From the NCBI GenBank assembly GCA_029975295.1, contig JARKPK010000005.1:1-64000 (forward strand): a DNA stretch of 64,000 bases. Direction: 5' to 3'. Shown piece by piece: positions 27,102 to 34,458 of the stretch. The notes below the pieces were generated by a model. The model did not search any database and had not been told where the DNA came from. It saw nothing but the letters and a program-made list of their open reading frames with translations. The first letter of the stretch is position 1, and each line of letters starts with the position of its first letter. The position numbers and the translations under genes were made by a program. Source of the stretch: Thermoguttaceae bacterium (lineage in GTDB: Bacteria > Planctomycetota > Planctomycetia > Pirellulales > Thermoguttaceae).

Positions 27102-27282
27102 CGGCCAAGAGGGCGAAGTTGCCTTGGCAAACGTTCCCCGCCCGAAGAAGCGACCCAATCTGACGACGGTTCCGCCTCGCTACGACAAGACGACTTCCCA
27201 GTACGGCGTCGTTAGCAGTTCCTGACCAAAGACGAAATCACTCGATCGTCTTGATCACGATCGCAAAGCCCCGCTGATCGCC

Positions 27283-28122
27283 ATGCCTGAATTGCCCGAA
27301 GTCGAAACGATGCGGCGTTGCATCGAACCTGTCGCAGGATCGCTGATTGTCCGCGCATGGCAACCGTCGAGCAACTTGCAATCGATCCGATTCATTCCCT
27401 CATGGCGAGTGGTCCGCGATGGACTGAAAGGGCGGCGCATCAGCGAGGTTGCCCGACTGGGCAAACGATTGATTCTCCATCTCGACGACTCGCGATGCTT
27501 GGTGATCGAACCGCGGATGACTGGCTTGGTCATGCTAGCCAGCCCGCCCAACCGGAGCCATTTGCGTCTCGTTCTGGAGTTGAGCCGCCCCGACGCGCCG
27601 CGTCTGCTTTTCTGGGACCAACGCGGCCTCGGCGTCGTGCAATTGCTGACCGAGGCGGAGTTCGCACACCAGTTCGGGCCCGATCGGATCGGTCCCGACG
27701 CACTGACTGTCGCTAGAAGAGATTTCGTTGCCCGTTTCCAGAACTCCCGCCGTCCGATCAAGGTAGCCCTGCTCGACCAGAAGGCGCTGGCGGGCATCGG
27801 CAATCTCTACGCTTCTGAAATGCTTCATCGGGCCCGAATCCATCCCTGCACACCATGCGATTGCCTTCCTATCGTCCAATGGGTTCGGCTTTGGAAGGCA
27901 ATGCGCGTCATTCTCACCGAAGCCATCGCCCACCAAGGGACCACCTTGCGCGACGGTACCTACCGGATTGCGGCGGACGAGCCGGGAACCCACCAGCATC
28001 ATCTTCGCGTCTATCAGCGTCAGGGCCAGCCCTGCTTTCAATGCCGGCGTGGCCGGATCGTGCGAATCGTTCAGGCGCAGCGATCCACCTTCTTCTGTCC
28101 CCGTTGCCAGGCCGAGCTGTAG
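27283..28122 (+). CDS. mutM: Formamidopyrimidine-DNA glycosylase MutM (Fpg)
   Basis: 279 residues, full length. MPELPEVETMRR gives the catalytic N-terminal Pro and Glu. The helix-two-turn-helix region includes DQKALAGIGNLYASEMLHRARIHP. The C-terminal zinc finger CFQCRRGRIVR ... FFCPRCQ has all four cysteines. The enzyme removes 8-oxoguanine and other oxidised purines and nicks the abasic site. A strong terminator follows at 28166. The last 33 codons or so plus 54 nt downstream are duplicated 806 nt further on (28830-28982), but this gene copy is intact. Confidence 0.96.
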   Translation: MPELPEVETMRRCIEPVAGSLIVRAWQPSSNLQSIRFIPSWRVVRDGLKGRRISEVARLGKRLILHLDDSRCLVIEPRMTGLVMLASPPNRSHLRLVLELSRPDAPRLLFWDQRGLGVVQLLTEAEFAHQFGPDRIGPDALTVARRDFVARFQNSRRPIKVALLDQKALAGIGNLYASEMLHRARIHPCTPCDCLPIVQWVRLWKAMRVILTEAIAHQGTTLRDGTYRIAADEPGTHQHHLRVYQRQGQPCFQCRRGRIVRIVQAQRSTFFCPRCQAEL

Positions 28123-28176
28123 CCGTTGCGGGCCGCCGAGGCCCAACGTAGATTCGGCCCGATCCGGGGACCGCAC
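28024..28176 (+). repeat. Direct repeat, left copy (mutM 3' end)
   Basis: 153 bp identical to 28830-28982 except one base (C at 28107, T at 28913, silent in mutM). It covers the end of mutM, its stop, and the left arm of the mutM terminator. It is part of the intact gene, so it is the likely original copy. Confidence 0.95.
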
Positions 28177-28205
28177 GGTGACGCACCGTGCCGCGTCCCC
28201 TTTTT
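28166..28205 (+). terminator. Intrinsic terminator after mutM
   Basis: The outer stem GGGGAC/GTCCCC and inner stem CACGGTG/CACCGTG with loop ACG form a long hairpin, followed by TTTTT at 28201-28205. It lies 44 nt after the mutM stop. The right end of the 153-bp repeat (28176) falls inside the left inner arm. Confidence 0.85.
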
Positions 28206-28248
28206 CGCCCTTCTGCGCACGCGGTTCTAGGTCCAATCTCAGGCGGGT

Positions 28249-28277
28249 TTGCTGAGACGAATGCCTGCAGCTACAAT
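28249..28277 (+). promoter_or_regulatory. Candidate promoter of hicBA
   Basis: TTGCTG and TACAAT with 17-nt spacing, ending 38 nt before the hicB start. It lies just after the mutM terminator, so hicBA appears to be an independent unit. HicB-type antitoxins often repress their own promoter, but no operator was identified. Confidence 0.5.
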
Positions 28278-28315
28278 TAATGAGTCGGATTGGCCCGAGA
28301 AATGAGAGGCGCAGC

Positions 28316-28507
28316 ATGCAGCTCGTCAAGATCGTGATTTGGCAGGAAGGCGACGTCTGGGTCGGCTATCTCCAGGATTACCCTGATTACTGGACGCAGG
28401 GCGAAAGCATTGATGATCTCAAGGAGCATCTGAAAGACCTCTATGCGGATTTGACTGCGGGATTGATTCCCGGTGCACGTCGAGTCGAGGATCTGGTCAT
28501 TTCATGA
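28316..28507 (+). CDS. hicB: HicB-like antitoxin, minimal form
   Basis: 63 residues from the ATG at 28316 (GAGAGG about 7 nt upstream; a start at 28280 is less likely). It has the HicB partial RNase-H-like fold: VKIVIWQEGDVWVGYLQDYP, then the TQGESIDDLKEHLKDLYADL helix. It lacks the C-terminal helix-turn-helix or ribbon-helix-helix domain found in longer HicB proteins. Its stop overlaps the hicA start by 4 nt (ATGA), so the antitoxin is translated first. It neutralises HicA by binding (family knowledge). Confidence 0.85.
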   Translation: MQLVKIVIWQEGDVWVGYLQDYPDYWTQGESIDDLKEHLKDLYADLTAGLIPGARRVEDLVIS

Positions 28508-28716
28508 AGCGCGTTGACCTGATCAAGACGATTGAAGGATTTGGCTGCGTCCTGATTCGATACGGCGCGAAGCACGACTGGTACCGCAATCCCAAAACGG
28601 GAGTCGCTCAACCAATCCCGCGTCATCGAGAGATCAACGAGAATCTTGCCCGACACATCATCCGAATGCTCCGAAACGACGATGAGCAAGGCAAAGGACG
28701 ATCGGCCGTAAAGTAG
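28504..28716 (+). CDS. hicA: HicA-like mRNA interferase toxin
   Basis: 70 residues with the double-stranded RNA-binding-like fold of HicA: MKRVDLIKTIEGFGCVLIRYG, then HDWYRNPKTGVAQPIPRHREI and NENLARHIIRML. The first His (KHDW) corresponds to the catalytic His of HicA. The toxin cleaves mRNA when not bound by HicB (family knowledge). Gene order antitoxin-toxin, overlapping by 4 nt. The pair lies between two copies of the mutM 3' end. Confidence 0.85.
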   Translation: MKRVDLIKTIEGFGCVLIRYGAKHDWYRNPKTGVAQPIPRHREINENLARHIIRMLRNDDEQGKGRSAVK

Positions 28717-28829
28717 CTTCGCTTCAATCGTGGCTGCATCACAATCGTGATGGTCTGGGTCCGTCGCATCGGCAACGCCAGCGTTTGCCTGGTTTTCACC
28801 CGGCAACCTGCCCGACTATCCGATCGGAC

Positions 28830-28982
28830 GGCCAGCCCTGCTTTCAATGCCGGCGTGGCCGGATCGTGCGAATCGTTCAGGCGCAGCGATCCACCTTCTT
28901 CTGTCCCCGTTGTCAGGCCGAGCTGTAGCCGTTGCGGGCCGCCGAGGCCCAACGTAGATTCGGCCCGATCCGGGGACCGCAC
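28830..28982 (+). repeat. Direct repeat, right copy (mutM 3' fragment)
   Basis: 152 of 153 bases match 28024-28176. It holds the final codons of mutM without the rest of the gene, so it is a gene fragment. It breaks off inside what would be the terminator stem; the following bases (28983 onward) differ from those after the left copy. Confidence 0.95.
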
Positions 28983-29101
28983 TCCGATCGACCGTCCGGC
29001 GTGCTTGGCTCATGCCGTCTCTTGATCCCCTGCCGCGTTGTGGGGCCGTGCCCGATTGCCTGGCATCCGCCGGCCCGTTGTCTGGGCTTTTCCGCTGCCT
29101 G

Positions 29102-29147
29102 GATCGTGCCACAGGCCCTAATCGATTAGGCAGTTGCCGGCACGATC
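29102..29147. promoter_or_regulatory. Nested inverted repeats
   Basis: GATCGTGCC (29102-29110) pairs with GGCACGATC (29139-29147). Between them lies a perfect 14-bp palindrome CCTAATCGATTAGG (29117-29130). The arrangement suggests a protein-binding site or a cruciform; there is no T-run, so it is not a typical terminator. Confidence 0.4.
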
Positions 29148-29193
29148 AGAAGACAGTCAGAGATTACGCCCAGAATGCACGCGCCGCGCGCAT

Positions 29194-29220
29194 GCCGTGC
29201 CCAGCACATAGGCTTTTTTT
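29194..29220 (+). terminator. Weak terminator-like hairpin
   Basis: GCC-GTGC, loop CCA, GCAC-ATA-GGC, then TTTTTTT. The stem is short with a bulge, but the seven T are unusual in this GC-rich DNA. It would end transcripts coming from the hicBA side before glnB. Confidence 0.4.
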
Positions 29221-29368
29221 GTGTCCATCGAATCGGTCCGGCCTCTCCCCCCGAAACGAGCGCGAGTCTGCACGATTTTCTTTGATCGAACACTTCTTGT
29301 TTACGGGCAAGAACTTAGAGCAACCAACCCCGGAATCGCATCCCTTAAAAACCACCCGCGAAGGGTCA

Positions 29369-29386
29369 CGGGCACACGTATTGCAT
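29369..29386 (+). promoter_or_regulatory. glnB: Candidate sigma-54 promoter of glnB-amt
   Basis: CGGGCACACGTATTGCAT matches the sigma-54 pattern TGGCAC-N5-TTGCW with GG and GC exactly 12 nt apart; only the first T and one G differ. It ends 89 nt before the glnB start. PII and ammonium-transporter operons are classic sigma-54/NtrC targets in other bacteria, so the location fits. Confidence 0.6.
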
Positions 29387-29475
29387 TGCGACTCGACAAC
29401 GCGCGTTCTCTTGTCCGTTTTCGGGCAAGAGTGTCTCTCCAACCAACTCCCTAGTTCCCTGCTGAAAGCGACGCC

Positions 29476-29814
29476 ATGAAGAAAGTGGAAGCGTTGATCC
29501 GGCACTTCAAGCTGGAAGATGTGAAAGAAGCGCTGGCGCAAGCCGGCGTAAAGGGGATGACGATTACGGAAGTTCGCGGTTTCGGACGCCAGAAGGGCCA
29601 CACCGAAGTCTACCGCGGCACCGAGTACACGGTTGACTTCGTCCCGAAGATCAAAGTCGAGGTGGCCGTGGGAGACAAAGATCTTCCGGCCGTGCTCGAT
29701 GCCATCGCGCGTGCCGCAAAGACGGGGCAAGTGGGAGACGGCAAGATTTTCGTCTCCGACCTGAGTGAAGTGGTCCGCATTCGCACCGGTGAGTCGGGCG
29801 ATGCTGCCATCTGA
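29476..29814 (+). CDS. glnB: Nitrogen regulatory protein PII
   Basis: 112 residues, standard length. MKKVEALIRHFKLEDVKEAL begins the fold. The T-loop carries VYRGTEYTVDFVPK with the uridylylation Tyr near residue 51, and the B-loop ends in TGQVGDGKIFV. PII trimers sense ATP/ADP and 2-oxoglutarate and gate the ammonium channel encoded next. The amt start is 68 nt downstream on the same strand, so they are co-transcribed. The adjacency to amt would support the name glnK as well. Confidence 0.96.
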   Translation: MKKVEALIRHFKLEDVKEALAQAGVKGMTITEVRGFGRQKGHTEVYRGTEYTVDFVPKIKVEVAVGDKDLPAVLDAIARAAKTGQVGDGKIFVSDLSEVVRIRTGESGDAAI

Positions 29815-29882
29815 CCGCCCGGCGGAGAGGGTCCCGGGCGGCTTACCTGCCAGATACATGGGAAACAAGGGTGAAATCAATC

Positions 29883-31628
29883 ATGCGATTCTTCAAGCGA
29901 TCTGTGTTCGTGCTTCTTTTGGGGGCCCTTATTCTGGGCAGCCACGGGTTGGAGATTCTGGCCGGCGAGCCGCTTCCGGCCACTGCCTCGGCAGATTCGG
30001 GAGCGGCGGGACCCACCGCGGCGGCGGATGCGGCCGGAGGCAACTCCGCTCCGTCAGCCGTCGCCGCGCCGGCCGGTCCGAGCCTGGCCGAACTGAAGGT
30101 CATGGCCGACACCGTATGGGTTCTGCTGACGGGCATGCTCGTGTTCTTCATGAACCTCGGGTTCGCCTGCGTCGAGTCGGGATTCGCTCGCGCGAAGAAC
30201 TGCGTCAACATTCTCTCGAAAAACTTCATTGTCTTCGCAGTTAGCGCCATCGGATTCTGGCTCATTGGCTGGGGTCTGATGTTCGGAAACGGATCCCCTT
30301 ATGCAGGTACCGAAGGTTTGTTGATGGTCGGCGGACGTGACAATAGTCCGGCCACGGCTTCCCTGGAAAGCTTGGTGAAGGCAGATATCAAAGACGGCAT
30401 GGGGATCGACCTCGACGACGAAGGAACCGCCAAGAAGTACGAGAAGCTCGTTGCCGAGATCGGCGATTTGAGCGAGAAGGCCCGGCTTACTGAATTCAAA
30501 GTGGTTGATGGCGCGGCAACCGGCGTGTTCCCGGTAACGCTGAACATACCCGACAAGGGAGAATTCAAAAAAGAGTATCCGGCTACAGACTTCTATTGGG
30601 GCAACTACGCGGCCATCTCTTGGTCGGGGATTCCCCTGTGGGCGAAATTCTTCTTCCAACTGGTCTTCTGCGGCACGGCGGCAACGATCGTCTCTGGAGC
30701 GGTGGCCGAGCGAATCAAGTACCACTCCTTCATCATCTTTAGCTTCATCATGGCAATGGCGGTCTATCCGATCGTCGGCCATTGGATTTGGGGTGGCGGC
30801 TGGCTGTCCAGTCTTGGATTCGTAGACTTTGCTGGCTCCACCCAGGTTCACTCGATCGGCGGATGGGCTGCGTTGGTCGGCGCAATGGTGCTTGGTCCGC
30901 GAATCGGCAAATACGGCCCGGGCGGGAAGATCAACGCAATTCCCGGCCACAGCCTGAGCTTGGCCACGATCGGCTGCTTCGTTCTTTGGTTCGGATGGTT
31001 CGGATTCAATCCTGGCAGCACGATGGGGGTCGATCCGGCGGCGATCGCTGAGATCGTCGTAACCACCAACACGGCGGCCGCGGCCGCGACGCTCAGCGCC
31101 ACCTTGGTTGCGTGGCTCCTGCTGGGCAAGCCCGACCTGGGCATGACGCTCAACGGTTGCCTCGCCGGTTTGGTGGCCATCACCGCGCCGTGCGCGTTCG
31201 TCACCGTAGGCGCTTCGGTCATTATCGGCCTGATCGCCGGGGCGTTGGTCGTAGTCGGCGTTCTCTTCTTCGATCGCATCCGGTGCGACGACCCAGTGGG
31301 CGCCACGTCGGTTCACTTGCTCAACGGGGTGTTCGGCACTTTGGCCGTCGGCCTATTCGCCACCCCCGACCGGATTGGCCGCTCGGGCAATTCGGCAGCC
31401 AAGGCCGGTTTGTTCTACGGCGGCGGTTTTGATCAGTTCATCTCACAGCTCACCGGAGTGGTGGCCTGCGCTATCTATGTGGTGGTTGTCACCGGCATCG
31501 CCTGGATGATTCTCAAGTACACCATCGGCATCCGGGTGTCGCCGGAAGAAGAACGCGAAGGCTTGGACTTGGGCGAACATGGCAACGAAGCTTACCCCGG
31601 CTTCGTCATGACCAGCGGCGTCCGCTGA
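29883..31628 (+). CDS. amt: Ammonium transporter Amt with a large loop insertion
   Basis: About 581 residues from the ATG at 29883, which has AAGGGTG in better spacing than a GTG at 29871. A signal-like first helix and an Ala/Pro-rich stretch (residues 25-65) precede the eleven-helix Amt core. The two pore histidines are visible in VHSIGGWAALVGA and VHLLNGVFGTLAVG, and the signature FGWFGFNPGST is present. Between helices 2 and 3 is a loop of about 110 residues (about 136-246), compared with about 25 in E. coli AmtB. Exported N-terminal extension and loop would both face the periplasm. Works with PII encoded just upstream. Closed by a strong terminator. Confidence 0.95.
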   Translation: MRFFKRSVFVLLLGALILGSHGLEILAGEPLPATASADSGAAGPTAAADAAGGNSAPSAVAAPAGPSLAELKVMADTVWVLLTGMLVFFMNLGFACVESGFARAKNCVNILSKNFIVFAVSAIGFWLIGWGLMFGNGSPYAGTEGLLMVGGRDNSPATASLESLVKADIKDGMGIDLDDEGTAKKYEKLVAEIGDLSEKARLTEFKVVDGAATGVFPVTLNIPDKGEFKKEYPATDFYWGNYAAISWSGIPLWAKFFFQLVFCGTAATIVSGAVAERIKYHSFIIFSFIMAMAVYPIVGHWIWGGGWLSSLGFVDFAGSTQVHSIGGWAALVGAMVLGPRIGKYGPGGKINAIPGHSLSLATIGCFVLWFGWFGFNPGSTMGVDPAAIAEIVVTTNTAAAAATLSATLVAWLLLGKPDLGMTLNGCLAGLVAITAPCAFVTVGASVIIGLIAGALVVVGVLFFDRIRCDDPVGATSVHLLNGVFGTLAVGLFATPDRIGRSGNSAAKAGLFYGGGFDQFISQLTGVVACAIYVVVVTGIAWMILKYTIGIRVSPEEEREGLDLGEHGNEAYPGFVMTSGVR

Positions 31629-32157
31629 TTTCTTCCCCTCGATCAGCCCCGTTGGGAGGCCCTCGCCCTAAGAAGATGGAAAGGAGGGCACTGTCGATTG
31701 AGAAACTGACAACTCGAAGGCGAAAACGTGCAGTCGCTCGCAGGGCGGCTGCCGTTTTCGTTTTCTTGCCGATAGCCTTTGCCCGGGGAAAAGCGTCTCT
31801 CCGATAATAAGACGGGCAGACCGCAATCGGGCGGCCCAGACGGGCCGCTTCGCTCAAGGCTCATGGCGCCTCTGCAAGCACGGCAATGGCCCGACCGGGC
31901 ACCGTTGAGCGATGCGCCGCGACATGCGTGCAACCGCTTGGGCTCGCAATAGGAAGGCAACAAGGCCGACGGCAGGACGACCAGTTTCTTTCGACCAAAT
32001 CACTTCCGCGGAGCGGCACAGACATTGACCATCGACATGCCGGACGAAACGTTGCGGCAGGCCGCCCGGGGTGGGTTCAAGTCGGGGCAGTCGCTACAAT
32101 AACCAGTTCATGGATTCGCCGCGCGGCACCGGCACGACGCAGGCAGGAGGAGCAAGC
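31629..32157. other. Intergenic between amt and moxR
   Basis: 529 bases. The first part holds the amt terminator. A TACAAT at 32095-32100 lies 58 nt before the MoxR start and could be a -10 box, but no good -35 precedes it. No other coding or RNA feature was recognised. Confidence 0.4.
31721..31767 (+). terminator. Strong intrinsic terminator after amt
   Basis: CGAAAACG pairs with CGTTTTCG and, inside them, GCAGTCGC pairs with GCGGCTGC (one G-U, one bulged T), giving a stem of about 16 bp around a 7-nt loop. TTTTCTT follows at 31761-31767. It lies 93 nt after the amt stop. Confidence 0.85.
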
Positions 32158-33186
32158 TTGTCCACAAAACCTCGCAGCTTGGGCGACGTTTTACAGGAGT
32201 TCAGCCAACACCGGCGGCTGATGCAGGAGGAATTGCAGAAGATCATCGTCGGTCAGGCCGACGTGATTGAGCAACTTTTCGCGGCCATCTTCACTCGGGG
32301 GCATTGCTTGCTCGAGGGCGTTCCCGGCCTGGCCAAAACACTGATGGTCAGCACGCTGGCCCGAATTCTCGACATCCAGTTCAAACGCATCCAGTTTACG
32401 CCCGATCTGATGCCTTCCGACATCACGGGAACGAACGTGTTGGAAGAAGACGACGCCGGCCGGCGGAATTTCCGCTTCGTCGAGGGGCCGATCTTCACCA
32501 ACATTCTGCTGGCCGACGAAATCAACCGCACCCCGCCCAAAACCCAGGCGGCTTTGTTGCAAGCCATGCAGGAACGCGAAGTGACCGTGGGCAAAACGAC
32601 CTATCCCTTGCCCGACCCGTTCTTTACCATCGCCACGCAAAACCCGATCGAGCAGGAAGGGACATACCCGCTGCCCGAGGCGCAGCTCGACCGATTCATG
32701 TTCAACATCAAAGTGGATTATCCCACGCCCGACGAGGAAGAACGCATCTTGGCGCAAACCACCCGCAGCGAGAAGGTTGAAGTGCGCAAGGTTCTTTCGG
32801 GCAAGGCGATTGTGAACCTGCAAACGCTGGTCTCAAAAGTCGCGGTCAGCGAGTACATCGTGCAGTACGTCGCCAGGTTGGTTCGCGCCACCCGCCCGAA
32901 GGACCCGTCGGCCCCGCCATACGTCCGAGAACTTGTCGATTGGGGCGCAGGTCCCCGGGCAGGGCAGTTTTTGATTCAGGGCGGCAAGTCGTTGGCGGCC
33001 ATGGATGGACGCTTCTCCGTGGCCATCGAAGACATCCAACGGATCGCGGTGCCCGTCTTGCGACACCGCCTCAGCACCAACTTCCAGGCCCAGGCGGAAG
33101 GTCTGACCACCGAAGAAATCATTCTTCGCCTCGTGCGCGAGATCCCGCCGCCGACGATCCCCAAGTACGAGAAAAGCGCGGGATGA
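32158..33186 (+). CDS. MoxR-family AAA+ ATPase
   Basis: About 342 residues. The TTG at 32158 was chosen because AGGAGGAG sits 5 nt upstream; an ATG at 32110 is the alternative. Motifs: Walker A GVPGLAKT, Walker B LLADEINRTPPKTQAALLQAMQE, sensor region FFTIATQNPIEQEGTYPLPEAQLDRF, and a C-terminal lid with arginine-rich YVARLVRATRP. MoxR ATPases act as chaperones that load or activate VWA-domain partners. The next two genes on the strand are a DUF58 protein and a BatA/VWA membrane protein, the usual MoxR partners. Confidence 0.94.
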   Translation: MSTKPRSLGDVLQEFSQHRRLMQEELQKIIVGQADVIEQLFAAIFTRGHCLLEGVPGLAKTLMVSTLARILDIQFKRIQFTPDLMPSDITGTNVLEEDDAGRRNFRFVEGPIFTNILLADEINRTPPKTQAALLQAMQEREVTVGKTTYPLPDPFFTIATQNPIEQEGTYPLPEAQLDRFMFNIKVDYPTPDEEERILAQTTRSEKVEVRKVLSGKAIVNLQTLVSKVAVSEYIVQYVARLVRATRPKDPSAPPYVRELVDWGAGPRAGQFLIQGGKSLAAMDGRFSVAIEDIQRIAVPVLRHRLSTNFQAQAEGLTTEEIILRLVREIPPPTIPKYEKSAG

Positions 33187-33396
33187 GTTCACACCGCGTC
33201 GGCGCGCAGCGCCTTCGTATTGAAGCACAGAATAGCAATGCGAACATGCGAGCCGACCGCAGGCCGACTTCCGTGCAACGCAGCGCTGCGGCCGAGCTGC
33301 GTTGTTCACTAAGCCGGTCGGTTGGACCGCGGCGGCCGAAGATCGGTGAGCTGGGCAGAATTATTCGGTTGCTTGCTCCTTCAGGGAAGTAATGGA

Positions 33397-34293
33397 ATGA
33401 GCAGTGTCGAACGGTATTTGCAGCCTTCGGTCATCAATCAGATCAAGCGGTTGGACTTGAGGGCGCAATTCATCGTCAAGGGTTTTCTGCACGGCCTGCA
33501 CGCCAGCCCTTTTCATGGATTCTCCGTCGAGTTCAGCGAGCACCGCAAATACACGCCCGGCGACGATCCGAAGGACATCGATTGGTTGATTTATGCCAAG
33601 ACCGACAAGTACTACGTGAAGAAGTTCGAGGCGGAAACCAACATCACTGGATACCTGGCGATGGACTTGAGCCGGTCGATGGCCTACACCTATCGCCAGG
33701 AGTTGACGAAATTTGACTATGCCATCTGCCTGGCGGCCGCACTTTGCTACCTGATGATTCAGCAGCAAGATCCGGTGGGTGTAGTGGCGTTCGACACTCG
33801 CATTCGCCGCAGTCTGGCGCCCAAGGCGCGCCGCAGTCAACTGGCCCATGTGCTCTCGCTGCTGGCGTCGATACGCCCCACCGGGCAAACCGACATTGCC
33901 CAAAGCCTCAATCAATTGGCGGCCATGCTCCGGCACGCCAGCTTGGTAATGCTATTCTCCGACCTGTTGGCTGATCCCGAGGGGGTGTTGCAGGCGCTGT
34001 ATCGGCTGCGTCACGGCGGACACGACGTGATCGTGTTCCATGTGATTGATGAGGCCGAAGCCCGGTTCCCCTTTGAAGGCATGGTCGAGCTGGAAGATCC
34101 GGAAAGCCGGCAACGGCTGACGCTCGACGCCGACGCTTTTCGCTCCGACTATCTTTCCGCTCTGGAAGCGTTCCGGCAACGATTCCGTCGCGAGTGTTCG
34201 CAAGCGAGAATCGACTATGTGCCTTTGGACACGAGCATGCGTTTCGACCGCGCATTGATGGAGTATTTGCAACGTCGCAGCGTGCGAAGTTGA
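33397..34293 (+). CDS. DUF58 domain protein
   Basis: About 298 residues from the ATG at 33397 (AGGGAAG upstream). The DUF58 core reads EFSEHRKYTPGDDPKDIDW, followed by a VWA-like fold with a MIDAS-type DLSRSMAY near residue 92 and PVGVVAFD. It is soluble with no membrane helix. Such proteins are partners of MoxR ATPases in a conserved cluster involved in envelope stress or surface protein assembly (family knowledge). 210 nt downstream of moxR. Confidence 0.93.
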   Translation: MSSVERYLQPSVINQIKRLDLRAQFIVKGFLHGLHASPFHGFSVEFSEHRKYTPGDDPKDIDWLIYAKTDKYYVKKFEAETNITGYLAMDLSRSMAYTYRQELTKFDYAICLAAALCYLMIQQQDPVGVVAFDTRIRRSLAPKARRSQLAHVLSLLASIRPTGQTDIAQSLNQLAAMLRHASLVMLFSDLLADPEGVLQALYRLRHGGHDVIVFHVIDEAEARFPFEGMVELEDPESRQRLTLDADAFRSDYLSALEAFRQRFRRECSQARIDYVPLDTSMRFDRALMEYLQRRSVRS

Positions 34294-34458
34294 TCGGTCG
34301 GCGGCAAACGAGCCGTTGTCCGCCGCTGTCGCTATCGTTCCGAGGAGATGACGGGTGATCGGGCTCCTTTCTCACAAGCGACCGTTGGTTGGGCTGCCAA
34401 GCCCGGGCGGTGAGCCTTCGAGCGAATTAATGCCGGCATGCGACGAGGGAGTTGCGCT

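Larger units (their letters stand above)
28983..29475. other. Intergenic region upstream of glnB-amt
   Basis: 493 bases containing a nested palindrome (29102-29147), a weak terminator-like hairpin with a run of seven T (29194-29220), and a sigma-54-type promoter match (29369-29386). An imperfect 17-bp inverted repeat TGCACGCGCCGCGCGCA at 29176-29192 could be an enhancer site for an NtrC-type activator. No protein-coding frame here has support. Confidence 0.5.

Noticed and set aside
28852-28928. A zinc-finger coding stretch that looks like the end of a second mutM
   Set aside because: Only the repeated 3' fragment is present; there is no N-terminal part, so it is not a second gene.
30054-31316. 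An open minus-strand frame of 420 codons opposite amt
   Set aside because: Antisense shadow of a well-conserved transporter gene; no ribosome site or known motif.
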